Source of the DNA: Bacillota bacterium
GTDB taxonomy: Bacteria > Bacillota > Desulfotomaculia > Desulfotomaculales > Desulfallaceae
Length of the DNA stretch: 64,000 nt
Direction: 5' to 3'
Assembly: GCA_023439185.1 (NCBI GenBank)
Contig: JAEXOR010000056.1
Coordinates: 1-64,000 of the forward strand
The position numbers and the translations under genes are program-made. The notes below the pieces were generated by a model that worked only from the letters and a program-made list of their open reading frames with translations, ran no database searches and had not been told where the DNA came from. Shown here in pieces: positions 1 to 8,813 of the stretch (position 1 is its first letter; each line of letters begins with the position of its first letter).

Positions 1-237
1 GTTTCTCTTTACTCTGTTTAGTTTTCAAAGACCGGGTGTTGCCGTTTTTTGCCGCCTTGTTTCCAGCGGCGTTTTTCATTGTATCATGGCTCCGGGGCAC
101 TGTCAAGTGCCGCTTTTTGACTGCCGCTGTTGCTTTTTTCCGAGCGACATCCTCTATATTATCACTTCCGACGCCCTTGCTCAACCCTATATTTTTTCCA
201 GCTGAGACAACTTCGGACTCGATGCGACAGCTTTGTT
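1..237 (-). other. rRNA operon leader (pre-16S), running off the left edge
   Basis: Read on the minus strand, the last 35 bases contain CTTTGAAAACTAAACAG, the sort of sequence that directly precedes 16S rRNA genes in Firmicutes. Two good sigma-A promoters lie upstream in the same orientation (78-106 and 238-267). No protein gene is supported here; a 67-codon + strand reading frame at 36-239 has no ribosome binding site. The 16S gene itself is outside the window, so the operon is inferred. Confidence 0.6.
78..106 (-). promoter_or_regulatory. Promoter P2 of the putative rRNA operon
   Basis: On the minus strand, -35 TTGACA (complement of 101-106), a 17-base spacer and -10 TACAAT (complement of 78-83). 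Tandem promoters in front of a TTTGAAAAC leader are typical of rRNA operons. Confidence 0.6.
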
Positions 238-267
238 AATATAGCATATACGGAATACTAATGTCAA
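238..267 (-). promoter_or_regulatory. Promoter P1 of the putative rRNA operon
   Basis: On the minus strand there is a perfect -35 TTGACA (complement of 262-267), an 18-base spacer and a -10 TATATT (complement of 238-243). It points left, towards the pre-16S-like leader. Confidence 0.55.
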
Positions 268-454
268 TAAGGAAAACGCATTATTACTAGTAGATTTGTA
301 GATTTCCTTAAATATTACCGGTAGGGATCCGGCATTAACGGGTGCGGCTTTTTTCTATCGGCTCGACCTGTGAACTACCCGTAAGCATAAAAGCAGGCTG
401 GCGTTTGTAAAAAGACAGTGTGTTATTTAAATAGCTATGTGCAGATTTGTACAA

Positions 455-497
455 GCGCACAAAATTGTAGTACAAATTTGTGCGCAATCATTTTTTT
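455..497 (+). terminator. Hairpin plus T-run (terminator or attenuator)
   Basis: The arms 455-469 and 471-485 are complementary over 15 bases with one mismatch. A run of seven T (491-497) follows. No gene upstream in this direction explains it, so it may insulate the cheW transcript from the divergent rRNA promoters or belong to a leader. Confidence 0.5.
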
Positions 498-516
498 AGA
501 CATATAACGACACAAA

Positions 517-547
517 TTGCCATAACTCGCCACGTGGCAAGTTTTTT
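517..547 (+). terminator. Second hairpin plus T-run
   Basis: TTGCCA (517-522) pairs with TGGCAA (535-540), and TTTTTT follows. It sits just upstream of the cheW promoter, in tandem with the hairpin at 455-497. Confidence 0.4.
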
Positions 548-558
548 GCATTAATCAG

Positions 559-587
559 TTGACATTGGAAATAGTTGGCATTATAAA
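559..587 (+). promoter_or_regulatory. Sigma-A type promoter for cheW-mcp
   Basis: -35 TTGACA (559-564), 17-base spacer, -10 TATAAA (582-587). This close match lies upstream of a micro-ORF (623) and of cheW (741). Confidence 0.65.
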
Positions 588-622
588 TTTTACGCGAAAA
601 TATTAGAAAGGAGGGATGAATG

Positions 623-676
623 ATGTTAAAGCGGTTGGCTCTGGTGTTGTTGCTGATTGGAATAATAATAAATTGA
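623..676 (+). CDS. Hydrophobic micropeptide (leader peptide candidate)
   Basis: A 17-residue frame, MLKRLALVLLLIGIIIN, follows a strong ribosome binding site AAAGGAGG (607-614) at 8 bases. An alternative in-frame ATG lies at 620. Apart from KR at positions 3-4 it is entirely hydrophobic, so it would be a single short membrane segment. It lies between the promoter at 559-587 and cheW. Function unknown: it could be a membrane micropeptide or a translated leader. The strong SD is the main support; no homologue is recognised. Confidence 0.35.
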   Translation: MLKRLALVLLLIGIIIN

Positions 677-740
677 ACAAACCGGTGGAAAATTTTAGAT
701 GTAATTAACCCGCTATTTTTAAATTTTAAGGGGGATTTTT

Positions 741-1154
741 GTGACCACAAACAGCCAATTAGTCGTGTTTGGGTTGAGTAACCAACGTTATGCTTTACCA
801 ATTCACAACGTATCGGAAATTATTCGCAACATGGAAGTTACCAGACTTCCAAACGCGCAGCATTACTACACCGGTATCATTAACCTCAGGGGGGCTGTTG
901 TGCCCGTAATCAACTTGCATTTACGCCTGGGGTTGGAAGAAGGACAACTGGGCAAAGATGCCCGTATTATCGTCACCGAAGCAAACGGCCACAAGATAGG
1001 CTTTACCGTTGAAAATGTTTATTCGGTAACCACTTATAACGAAAACGAGGTGGACAGGCCGGAAACAGTCACCGCGGAGGAACAGCATATCATAGGGATT
1101 GTGCACCATGAGAGCGGTATGATCCTGCTTTTGGACCTGGATAAAATCAATTAA
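741..1154 (+). CDS. cheW: Chemotaxis coupling protein CheW
   Basis: A 137-residue protein that is a single CheW domain throughout. The family couples chemoreceptors to the CheA kinase in cytoplasmic arrays. Recognisable segments are the start (LVVFGLSNQRYALPI), the central INLRGAVVPVINL and the closing LLLDLDKI. The start is GTG at 741, with AAGGGGG 8-12 bases upstream. A chemoreceptor gene follows 77 bases later, so the two form a receptor-adaptor pair. No CheA is present here, so the pair must plug into a kinase encoded elsewhere. Confidence 0.93.
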   Translation: MTTNSQLVVFGLSNQRYALPIHNVSEIIRNMEVTRLPNAQHYYTGIINLRGAVVPVINLHLRLGLEEGQLGKDARIIVTEANGHKIGFTVENVYSVTTYNENEVDRPETVTAEEQHIIGIVHHESGMILLLDLDKIN

Positions 1155-1231
1155 AAACACCCCTGACGCTTGCAGGGCGGACAAATAATCTTATTTATAT
1201 CATATATGCGTAAAGAGAGGGAGATACATTA

Positions 1232-2818
1232 ATGAAACTGGGAAATTTAAAAATCGGCGCCCGTCTCGGAATCGGTTTTGGATTAATTATAGTTTTTATG
1301 GTTAGCTTGCTGGCCGTTGGTGTTTATGAATTAAAACAGATTAACGATAAGCTGGACCGGATCGTGAATAATAACAATGTCCAGGTTGAACTGGCCAACA
1401 AAATGATGGATTCCGTGCATGTGGTTAGCCGTGTCATCCGCAGTATAACTTTGCTGGATGATGCATCGGCCAAGCAAAATGAAAAGCAAAGGTTCGATCA
1501 GGCACGGGTTGAATATGACGAGGCCGAGGCCGAACTGGGAAAAATCATTAACGAGGCGGGCAAACCTCTTCTGGAAGCAGCCGGAGAGTTTAAAGAAAAA
1601 TCAAGAACCGCCAACGACGGAATACTGACCATGGCCATGGCCGACAATACCGATAAAGAAGCAATAATTAATGAATTGCTGGTCAAAGCAGACCCCCAAA
1701 TGCAACTATGGCGGGATTCTCTGCGCGAACTAATCCAATATGCCGAAGGACGCAACCAAATGCGTTATGAAGAGGCAATGCAAAGCTACGCCTTTGCGCG
1801 CACGTTCATGTTTGCCGTAAGCGGGTTTGCCGTATTTATGGGTATCATTATCGCCCTGTCTATTGCGCGCAGTGTCACCAAACCGGTGGCTGGTTTGGTG
1901 CAAGCGGCCAATACCGCCGCCTCGGGCGATTTAACCGTTGATATTCCGGTAAAAACAAAAGACGAGATAGGCTTGTTGGCCGCCGCTTTTAGCCAGATGG
2001 TCGCTCAAATGCGTGAAGTCGTGCGGGAAGTAATAGATAAAGCCAATACCGTGGCCGGCTCATCCCTGCAATTAAATTCCAGCGCCCAGGAAACCGCGGC
2101 CAGCGCCAATGAAACTTCGGCCACCATGACGGAAATTTCTACCACGGTTGAGCAAGTTAGCGCCAACATCCAGGAAGTTTCCGCGTTATCTGAATCAGCA
2201 ACCGAACATGCTAATGAGGGCAACAAGGGCATTAACCGGGTTATTGAACAAATGCAGGCCATTGCCGGTGCGTCCGGAGCAGTTTCGGTTTCCATAGACG
2301 GTTTAAACAAAAAATCCCAGGAAATTAATCAAATAGTTGAATTAATCACCAGCATTGCCGACCAAACCAACCTGCTGGCCTTAAACGCCGCTATCGAGGC
2401 GGCCCGGGCCGGCGAGCAGGGCCGGGGATTTGCCGTAGTGGCGGAAGAGGTAAGGAAACTAGCCGAACAATCAGCCAACGCGGCCAAAGAGATTTATACC
2501 TTGATTAACGCTATTCAGCTTGAATCGCAAAAAGCCGTGGAAAGCATGGCGGAAGGCGGTAAAGAGGTTGAATCCGGCACCCGGGTAGTAGAGGAAGTTG
2601 GGACAAACTTTAAGGAGATCATTGGCTCGGTACAGGAGTTAACATCACAGATACAGGAAGTGGCGTCGGCTACGGAACAAATGTCCGCGGGCGTGCAAAA
2701 TGTTGCCGCGACCACGGAGGAACAAACCGCAGCTATGGAGGAAGTCTCGGCCTCCTCTGAATCCTTAACCAGGCTGGCGGAGGAATTAAATGCCTTGGTA
2801 GGCAAGTTCAAGGTTTAA
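1232..2818 (+). CDS. Methyl-accepting chemotaxis protein
   Basis: A 528-residue inner-membrane chemoreceptor. It has TM1 at about residues 9-31, an extracytoplasmic four-helix-bundle-like sensor (34-187), TM2 (190-212), HAMP (213-266) and a long cytoplasmic signalling coiled coil (about 280-528). The conserved hairpin tip, with the EQGRGFAVVAEEVR motif, is near residues 390-405 and binds CheW/CheA. Glu/Gln-rich helices flank the tip and are likely methylation sites. ATG 1232 follows GAGAGGGAG. It lies directly behind cheW. The ligand cannot be read from the sequence; the sensor domain resembles 4HB_MCP types. Confidence 0.93.
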   Translation: MKLGNLKIGARLGIGFGLIIVFMVSLLAVGVYELKQINDKLDRIVNNNNVQVELANKMMDSVHVVSRVIRSITLLDDASAKQNEKQRFDQARVEYDEAEAELGKIINEAGKPLLEAAGEFKEKSRTANDGILTMAMADNTDKEAIINELLVKADPQMQLWRDSLRELIQYAEGRNQMRYEEAMQSYAFARTFMFAVSGFAVFMGIIIALSIARSVTKPVAGLVQAANTAASGDLTVDIPVKTKDEIGLLAAAFSQMVAQMREVVREVIDKANTVAGSSLQLNSSAQETAASANETSATMTEISTTVEQVSANIQEVSALSESATEHANEGNKGINRVIEQMQAIAGASGAVSVSIDGLNKKSQEINQIVELITSIADQTNLLALNAAIEAARAGEQGRGFAVVAEEVRKLAEQSANAAKEIYTLINAIQLESQKAVESMAEGGKEVESGTRVVEEVGTNFKEIIGSVQELTSQIQEVASATEQMSAGVQNVAATTEEQTAAMEEVSASSESLTRLAEELNALVGKFKV

Positions 2819-2895
2819 TCATCACCGGGGCCGGGCTTTGAAAACAAAAGGGGCGGTGCCCGGTCCCGGGGGCCTAAAGGGAGGTGGAGATTGGT

Positions 2896-4857
2896 ATGGG
2901 CAAAAGGTCAAAGAACAATTTCAACCCTGGGGAATTGAATGAAGAGCATACCACTGAATTACAAAGCATAAATGAACGGCTGCAGCAGGAAATTGCCGAA
3001 CGCAAGCGGGCGCAGGAAGAACTGCGCAGGGAAAAGGAACGGCTGTTTGTTACCCTGTCCAGTATCGGAGACGGGGTCATAGCCGTGGATAACCGGGGAC
3101 TGGTAACTCTGCTTAACCCGGTGGCCGAGTCGCTCACCGGGTGGGGCCAGGCTGAAGCTCTGGGCCGTCCGTTGGAAGAGGTATTTATAATCGAAAGCGA
3201 ATACAGTGATCAGCCTGTCGAAAATCCCGTATCCAAGGTCTTTAGCGAAGGAAGGATCGTTGGTCTGGCCAACCACACGGCGTTAATCTCCCGGGACGGT
3301 GCAAAACGGTCCATTGCCGATAGCGCGGCGCCAATCATAGACGGCCGGGGAAACATTTTGGGCGTTGTCCTTGTTTTTAGGGATGTGACCGGGGAAAGAG
3401 AACAGGAAAAAGCGCTTCGCAGCGCCAAGCGTCAATTTAGTGACATCATTGAATTTCTTCCCGACGCTATCTGTGTGATTGACCGGGATAAAAAAGTGAT
3501 CGCCTGGAACCGGGCCATGGAGAAATTGACGGGAGTTTCTAAAGAAGACATGCTCGGTAAAGGCGATTACGCCTATGCGGTACCGTTTTACGGGAAACCC
3601 AGGCCGATGTTAATTGATTTTATGGGCCTCGACGATAGCGAGTTGGAAAGCAAGATGCTCTATCCACAGGTCAAAAAAATAGGCGACGCGCTGTTTACGG
3701 AAATTTTTACTCCCAGCTTGTTTAAAGGCCGAGGGGCCTTATTATGGGCCATGGCCTCGCCGCTTTGGGACAGCAATGGCCGGATAGCGGGGGCCATAGA
3801 ATCCATCCGTGATATTACCGAACAAAAACAAATCCAAAAGCAATTGCAATATCTTATGGTGCACGATCCCCTTACCGGGCTGTATAACCGTACCTTTTTC
3901 GAACAGCAGGTAGAGCGGATGGCGGGCAAATGCCATACCCCGGTGGGGATGATGGTATGCGACGTGGATGGGCTGAAACTGGTCAACGACACCCTGGGCA
4001 ACAATGCGGGAGACGCGCTGCTGGTCGCGGCAGCCGGTGTAATCAAGAAAGCCCTGGGTAAAAGCGATCTGGCAGCCCGGATCGGAGGCGACGAATTTGC
4101 AGTACTGCTACCGGGGAGCGGCATTGACGCGGTTGAGGATGTCTGCAGGAAGATCAAAAATGCCGTGACCAGGTATAACCATGAAAAACCCGGGCTGCCC
4201 ATGAGCCTGTCCATCGGATTTGCCGTAGGCGGCGACCCGATCGGAGATTTAAAATTACTTTATAAAGAAGCCGACAGCAACATGAACCGCGAAAAACTGC
4301 ACCACGGGCAGAGTTCCCGTAGCGCCGTTGTGCAGACCCTGATGAAGGCGCTGGAAGCCAGGGATTATATTACCGAAGGTCACGCGGACAGGCTGCAAGA
4401 CATGGTGGCCGGTTTAGCGGCGGCTATCGGCCTGCCCCAGCGAAAGATAACCGACCTGCGCCTGCTGGCCAGGTTTCACGATATCGGCAAGGTTGGCATC
4501 CCCGATCGTATTTTGTTCAAGCAAGGTACGCTGACACCCGAAGAATATGTGGAAATGCAACGCCATTGTGAAATAGGCTATCGCATTGCCCAATCATCGC
4601 CGGACCTGGCCCCCATTGCCGATTGTATTCTCAAGCATCATGAATGGTATAACGGCCGCGGTTATCCCCTGGGTCTTAAAGAGGGGGAAATACCGCTGGA
4701 GTGCCGCATACTGTCCATTGCGGACGCCTTTGACGCCATGACCAGTGACCGGCCCTACCGCCGGGCGATGACCTGTGCGGAAGCTCTGGCAGAGCTTGAA
4801 AGGTGCGCCGGAACTCAGTTTGACCGGTATTTGGTGGACAAGTTCATCAGTTTATAA
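2896..4857 (+). CDS. PAS-PAS-GGDEF-HD-GYP cyclic-di-GMP signalling protein
   Basis: A soluble protein of 653 residues from ATG 2896, which follows AAGGGAGGTGG; an in-frame GTG at 2884 lies inside that site. Order: short coiled coil (about 15-50), PAS (about 50-165), PAS (about 170-300), GGDEF (about 315-470), HD-GYP (about 480-650). The GGDEF motif is intact at residues 397-401, but the inhibitory RxxD reads KSD, so product feedback is probably lost. The HD-GYP half keeps FHDIGK and HHEWYNGRGYP. It may therefore both make and degrade c-di-GMP; which activity dominates is not visible. Confidence 0.9.
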   Translation: MGKRSKNNFNPGELNEEHTTELQSINERLQQEIAERKRAQEELRREKERLFVTLSSIGDGVIAVDNRGLVTLLNPVAESLTGWGQAEALGRPLEEVFIIESEYSDQPVENPVSKVFSEGRIVGLANHTALISRDGAKRSIADSAAPIIDGRGNILGVVLVFRDVTGEREQEKALRSAKRQFSDIIEFLPDAICVIDRDKKVIAWNRAMEKLTGVSKEDMLGKGDYAYAVPFYGKPRPMLIDFMGLDDSELESKMLYPQVKKIGDALFTEIFTPSLFKGRGALLWAMASPLWDSNGRIAGAIESIRDITEQKQIQKQLQYLMVHDPLTGLYNRTFFEQQVERMAGKCHTPVGMMVCDVDGLKLVNDTLGNNAGDALLVAAAGVIKKALGKSDLAARIGGDEFAVLLPGSGIDAVEDVCRKIKNAVTRYNHEKPGLPMSLSIGFAVGGDPIGDLKLLYKEADSNMNREKLHHGQSSRSAVVQTLMKALEARDYITEGHADRLQDMVAGLAAAIGLPQRKITDLRLLARFHDIGKVGIPDRILFKQGTLTPEEYVEMQRHCEIGYRIAQSSPDLAPIADCILKHHEWYNGRGYPLGLKEGEIPLECRILSIADAFDAMTSDRPYRRAMTCAEALAELERCAGTQFDRYLVDKFISL

Positions 4858-4947
4858 ACACGTGGCAGGCTAGGTTTGTTTAAGACCACAATGCTTATAA
4901 AAATTTACCCAATCATAGTTATTACATAAGAGAGCTGAATAGTAAAC

Positions 4948-6705
4948 ATGCTGCGGTTGCATGAATTGATTGCACATAACGAGGATTGGCTTATCGAGCG
5001 GATTATCGGATATGCAAAAGAATATGATTACGTGAAATATTCATCGGCCTTGAAGAAAGCCTGGCGCATATCCATTGCCGGCATGTCCGATACCATCCTT
5101 AAGGCTTTGGAGAATTACGACCGGCCTCCCGCCCTGGGCCCGGACATAAACCATAAAAATGAACCCATGGCCGGGTTTGCCGTCCTGGAAGCCCGGAAAC
5201 ATCGTGCCCGCGGGGTTGGCCCGGGTATGTTCCTGGGCGGCTTGAAATGCTGCCGGCAGGGTTATATCGACTTGGTGCGGCAGGCCGGGTTTGCTCGCGA
5301 TGACGAGGAACGCTGCCGGCTTTTTGTAAATCGGGTTTTTGATCGCGTGGAAATTGCTTTTTGTGCGGAGTGGAACGATACGGTCCAAAATAAACTGGTT
5401 GATATCACTGAATTCAGGCGGGTAGAGGAAGAACGCAATCAATCCGAACAGGCTGCCCAACTGGCTTACCAGGAACTTAACCAGATATTCACCACCGCGG
5501 GTGATGGTATGCGGGTGATTAACAGTGATTTCAACGTGGTGCGCGTAAATGACGCCTTTGCTGCTTTAACAGGAGTGAGCAAAGAGGTATCCATCGGTAA
5601 AAAATGTTACGATTTGTTTTACGGCAACAACTGTAATACTCAGGATTGCTCATTGTTCCGGATCACCGGCGGCGAGGAACGTGTTGAATGTGATGTTTTA
5701 AAGGAAGGTAATGGCGGTATTAAAATACCCTGTATTTTAACGGCAACCCCCCTTAGATCACCCGGCGGCGAATTAATCGGTATCGTTGAAAATTTTAAGG
5801 ATATTACCGAACGTAAGCTGGTTGAAGAGGCGCTCAAGAAAAGTGAAGAACGTTTTCGGCTGCTGGCTGAAAACGCCCGCGATATTATTTACCGCGCGCG
5901 GATTTATCCGGCGCCGGAATTGGAATACGTGAGCCCGGCTGTCGGCTATATAACGGGATACGAGCCCGAGGAATTTTACGCGGACCCTTTTCTGATTACA
6001 AAAATATTGCACCCGGACGACCACGGCATCTGGAAAAAGGCTGCGGACGGGAGCTATGATTATGCAAAACCGATTACCGTGCGCTGGTTGCCAAAGGACG
6101 GGAGGGATATTTGGATGGAGCACCGCAACGTACCTATTTATGATGGCCAAAACAGGCTCGTGGCACTGGAGGGTATTGCCCGGGACGTTACCGATCGTAT
6201 GCTCATGGAAGAACAATTGCGGTATCTTAGTTTTCACGATGTTCTAACCGGGCTCTACAACCGGACTTATTTTGAGCAAGAAATGCAGCGTCTGGAAGAC
6301 GGGCGCCACTATCCGGTGGGAATAATCATATGTGATGTGAATGATCTCAAGCTGGTTAACGACAGCCTGGGACACTATGCCGGCGATCAAACGCTAAAAG
6401 CAGCCGCGAATGTACTTAAGCAGTCCCTTCGGGAAAGCGACGTGGTTGCCCGTATCGGCGGAGATGAATTTGCCGTGCTGTTGCCGGGCAGTGATTTAAA
6501 CATAGTGGCAAAGGCGTGCCGTAGAATTGCCGACGCTAAAACAAATCATCACCCCGCCGGTCCGGGATTTAAACTGAGCATGTCAGTTGGTTTCGCTGTA
6601 AGCAATGAACAGACGGCAAGTTTAACTGATGTCTTCAGAGAGGCCGACAACCATATGTATCGGGAAAAGATGCTACGCAAGAAAAAGCGGCGGCTCCGGC
6701 GCTGA
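4948..6705 (+). CDS. Sensor diguanylate cyclase (N-terminal helical domain, PAS-PAS-GGDEF)
   Basis: 585 residues with no membrane segment. Residues 1-150 form a helical domain rich in His/Cys/Trp that resembles RsbR-type N-terminal sensors; I cannot assign it firmly. PAS domains follow at about 172-290 and 293-420, then GGDEF at about 425-578. The GGDEF core is intact (near residue 504), and the product-inhibition I-site RESD lies five residues before it, so this is a likely active, feedback-inhibited cyclase. The first PAS carries a cysteine cluster (KKCYDLFYGNNC, then DC). It lies 90 bases after the GGDEF/HD-GYP gene. Confidence 0.88.
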   Translation: MLRLHELIAHNEDWLIERIIGYAKEYDYVKYSSALKKAWRISIAGMSDTILKALENYDRPPALGPDINHKNEPMAGFAVLEARKHRARGVGPGMFLGGLKCCRQGYIDLVRQAGFARDDEERCRLFVNRVFDRVEIAFCAEWNDTVQNKLVDITEFRRVEEERNQSEQAAQLAYQELNQIFTTAGDGMRVINSDFNVVRVNDAFAALTGVSKEVSIGKKCYDLFYGNNCNTQDCSLFRITGGEERVECDVLKEGNGGIKIPCILTATPLRSPGGELIGIVENFKDITERKLVEEALKKSEERFRLLAENARDIIYRARIYPAPELEYVSPAVGYITGYEPEEFYADPFLITKILHPDDHGIWKKAADGSYDYAKPITVRWLPKDGRDIWMEHRNVPIYDGQNRLVALEGIARDVTDRMLMEEQLRYLSFHDVLTGLYNRTYFEQEMQRLEDGRHYPVGIIICDVNDLKLVNDSLGHYAGDQTLKAAANVLKQSLRESDVVARIGGDEFAVLLPGSDLNIVAKACRRIADAKTNHHPAGPGFKLSMSVGFAVSNEQTASLTDVFREADNHMYREKMLRKKKRRLRR

Positions 6706-6987
6706 TTCATTTGAAACGCGGACACCCGGTCGCCGTTGATGGGGAGGAATCAACCCCATGCTTTTTGCCGGATCAGCAACCAATATGCCGGCAAACAAAA
6801 ACACCGCAGACAAAGCAAACTTTACTGCACACGCCGGCTTATTTTTCCCTTACCTATACCGAATTATTTTATACTCAAGGTATATTTAAAGCTTTCATCA
6901 AGCTGCATAATACCCCGGTAAACAAATAGGGGTTCAATTTAATGATGCTTAATAAAGGGATATTTGCAAAATTAAGGGGTGTTTGGA

Positions 6988-8571
6988 TTGTGTTACGAGG
7001 GGCTTTCAAAGGAGCAGTTGATTAAAAAACTGCTTGCGAAGGACCAGTTGATTAAAAAATTACAAAATAGCTTTACTCAACAAAAAAATGAAAGAAAAGC
7101 AGTCAATAAAGTATTAAGCAGGTACCAGCTTATGTACAAACAAATTCGCGATCTTGTCCTGTTTGTAAGTCTGGACGGCAGGATAATTGAAGCCAACGAC
7201 GCCGCTCTAAAAGCATACGGCTATACCCGGGGGGAATTGCTCAAAAAAACCGTTTATGATTTACGCCACACCGAACCGGTGCAATTAATAAGACAACAAA
7301 TGGCGCAGGCTGAAAAACAAGGTATTACTTTTGAAACAATGCACTATAGAAAAGACGGCAGTGCTTTTCCGGTGGAAGTGAGCTCAAAAAACGCGGATCT
7401 TGACGGAGAGCGGGTGCTGCTCAGTATTATCCGGGATATCTCCGAGCGCAAGCGCATAGAGGCGGTGCTGCAAAAGTCTGAAAAAGAAAAATCACTGATA
7501 TTAGATGGCATTGCCGAGATCGTATTATACTGTGACCTGGGAATGAGAATATTATGGGCCAACAGGGCTGCATCCAAATTTACCGGTTTAACCCGAAAGC
7601 AATTAAATGGCCGGCATTGCCATGAGGTCTTTTTTAGCAGCAGTAATGTATGCCCGGATTGCCTTTTTAAAAACGCCGTTTCAGGCGCTCAACTCGTTGA
7701 CGGCGAAATAAAAAAAATCAGGGGCAGAACCATTTTTGTGCGTGGTTATCCGGTTTTAGACCAGCATGAAACGGCGATGGGGCTTGTTTTCATTGCCCGT
7801 GACATTACTGAACGTAAAAAGGCTGAGGCCGAGCTGGCCGAAGTCAGGGCCAGGGCCAACCGGGCCGAGAGGTTGGCCTCCCTGGGAACTTTGGCCGCCG
7901 GGGTAGCTCATGAAATCAACCAGCCATTGAATTCATTAAAAATTATCGCTGATTCATTGCTTTACTGGTATTCGGTGCATAGGGTTCTGAATGTGGACGA
8001 GGTGGTTGAGGAACTTAATAAAATCTCCCGCCAGGCCGAGCGTATAGGAAGTATCATCAACCGCATGCGTCTCTTTGTGAAAAGCGAACATAAAACGCAA
8101 CTGAGTCACTGCAACTTGAACGACGCGGTGGAAAGCGCGTTGAATATGATTGGATATCAGTTCTCCGCCCACGGGATTAACGTCGAAAAATCTTTATCAC
8201 GCCGGATGCCGTTTATTTTAGCCGACCAGCAAAAACTGGAGGAAGTTGTAATCAACTTGACGCTAAATGCCATGCAGGCGCTGAATACCACCGGAAAACC
8301 TGATAAGCAAATATCGATCATTACCAATTTTGAAAACAACAACATCATTCTTGAAATCAGTGACAATGCCACAGGGGTGGATCAAGACATGGCACATAAA
8401 ATATTTGAGCCTTTTTTTACCACCAAGGAAGCGGGATTAGGCATGGGGTTGGGGCTGTCAATTGTATATTCCATAGTCACCTCCTTTGAGGGACAAATCC
8501 ATGTTCAAAAAAACCGTATCGGCGGCGCTACTTTCAGGGTTGAATTTCCCGCTCCAAACTTGACTGTTTAG
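6988..8571 (+). CDS. PAS-PAS sensor histidine kinase (NtrB/AtoS class)
   Basis: A cytosolic kinase of 527 residues from TTG 6988, which has AAGGGGTG six bases upstream; an in-frame GTG at 6979 overlaps that site. Order: coiled coil with repeated QLIKKL (1-45), PAS (48-165), PAS (166-285), HisKA with the phospho-acceptor in AHEINQPL (His near 308), and HATPase_c (405-520) with N, G1 and G2 boxes (DNATG, GMGLGLSI). The second PAS holds a cysteine motif (CHEVFF...CPDC). The sigma-54 activator that follows is the expected partner. The signal is unknown. Confidence 0.9.
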   Translation: MCYEGLSKEQLIKKLLAKDQLIKKLQNSFTQQKNERKAVNKVLSRYQLMYKQIRDLVLFVSLDGRIIEANDAALKAYGYTRGELLKKTVYDLRHTEPVQLIRQQMAQAEKQGITFETMHYRKDGSAFPVEVSSKNADLDGERVLLSIIRDISERKRIEAVLQKSEKEKSLILDGIAEIVLYCDLGMRILWANRAASKFTGLTRKQLNGRHCHEVFFSSSNVCPDCLFKNAVSGAQLVDGEIKKIRGRTIFVRGYPVLDQHETAMGLVFIARDITERKKAEAELAEVRARANRAERLASLGTLAAGVAHEINQPLNSLKIIADSLLYWYSVHRVLNVDEVVEELNKISRQAERIGSIINRMRLFVKSEHKTQLSHCNLNDAVESALNMIGYQFSAHGINVEKSLSRRMPFILADQQKLEEVVINLTLNAMQALNTTGKPDKQISIITNFENNNIILEISDNATGVDQDMAHKIFEPFFTTKEAGLGMGLGLSIVYSIVTSFEGQIHVQKNRIGGATFRVEFPAPNLTV

Positions 8572-8813
8572 TTATAATTTGCATCAGCGCAAAAAAAGAT
8601 TATTTAATCATGCTTTTAGCCAATTTTGAACTCCGAAAGTTGAGGTATTAAGAAAGAATATCGCGGACAAATTGACGGAATAAAAGGATATTTATAGAAT
8701 CAATGTGGGTCCGGATCGCGTTGCAAGTGAGGTTGGTCATAATTGGTTACAGATAACTTAAGGTAAATTGATTACAGCACATTTTTTTTTGCCTTAGTCG
8801 GGGGTTGTTTTTA

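Noticed and set aside
36..239. 67-codon + strand reading frame at the left edge
   Set aside because: No ribosome binding site, no family, and it overlies two minus-strand promoters and the rRNA-like leader.
6711..6929. Two overlapping small frames between the cyclase and the kinase
   Set aside because: No ribosome binding site and no plausible protein; treated as intergenic.
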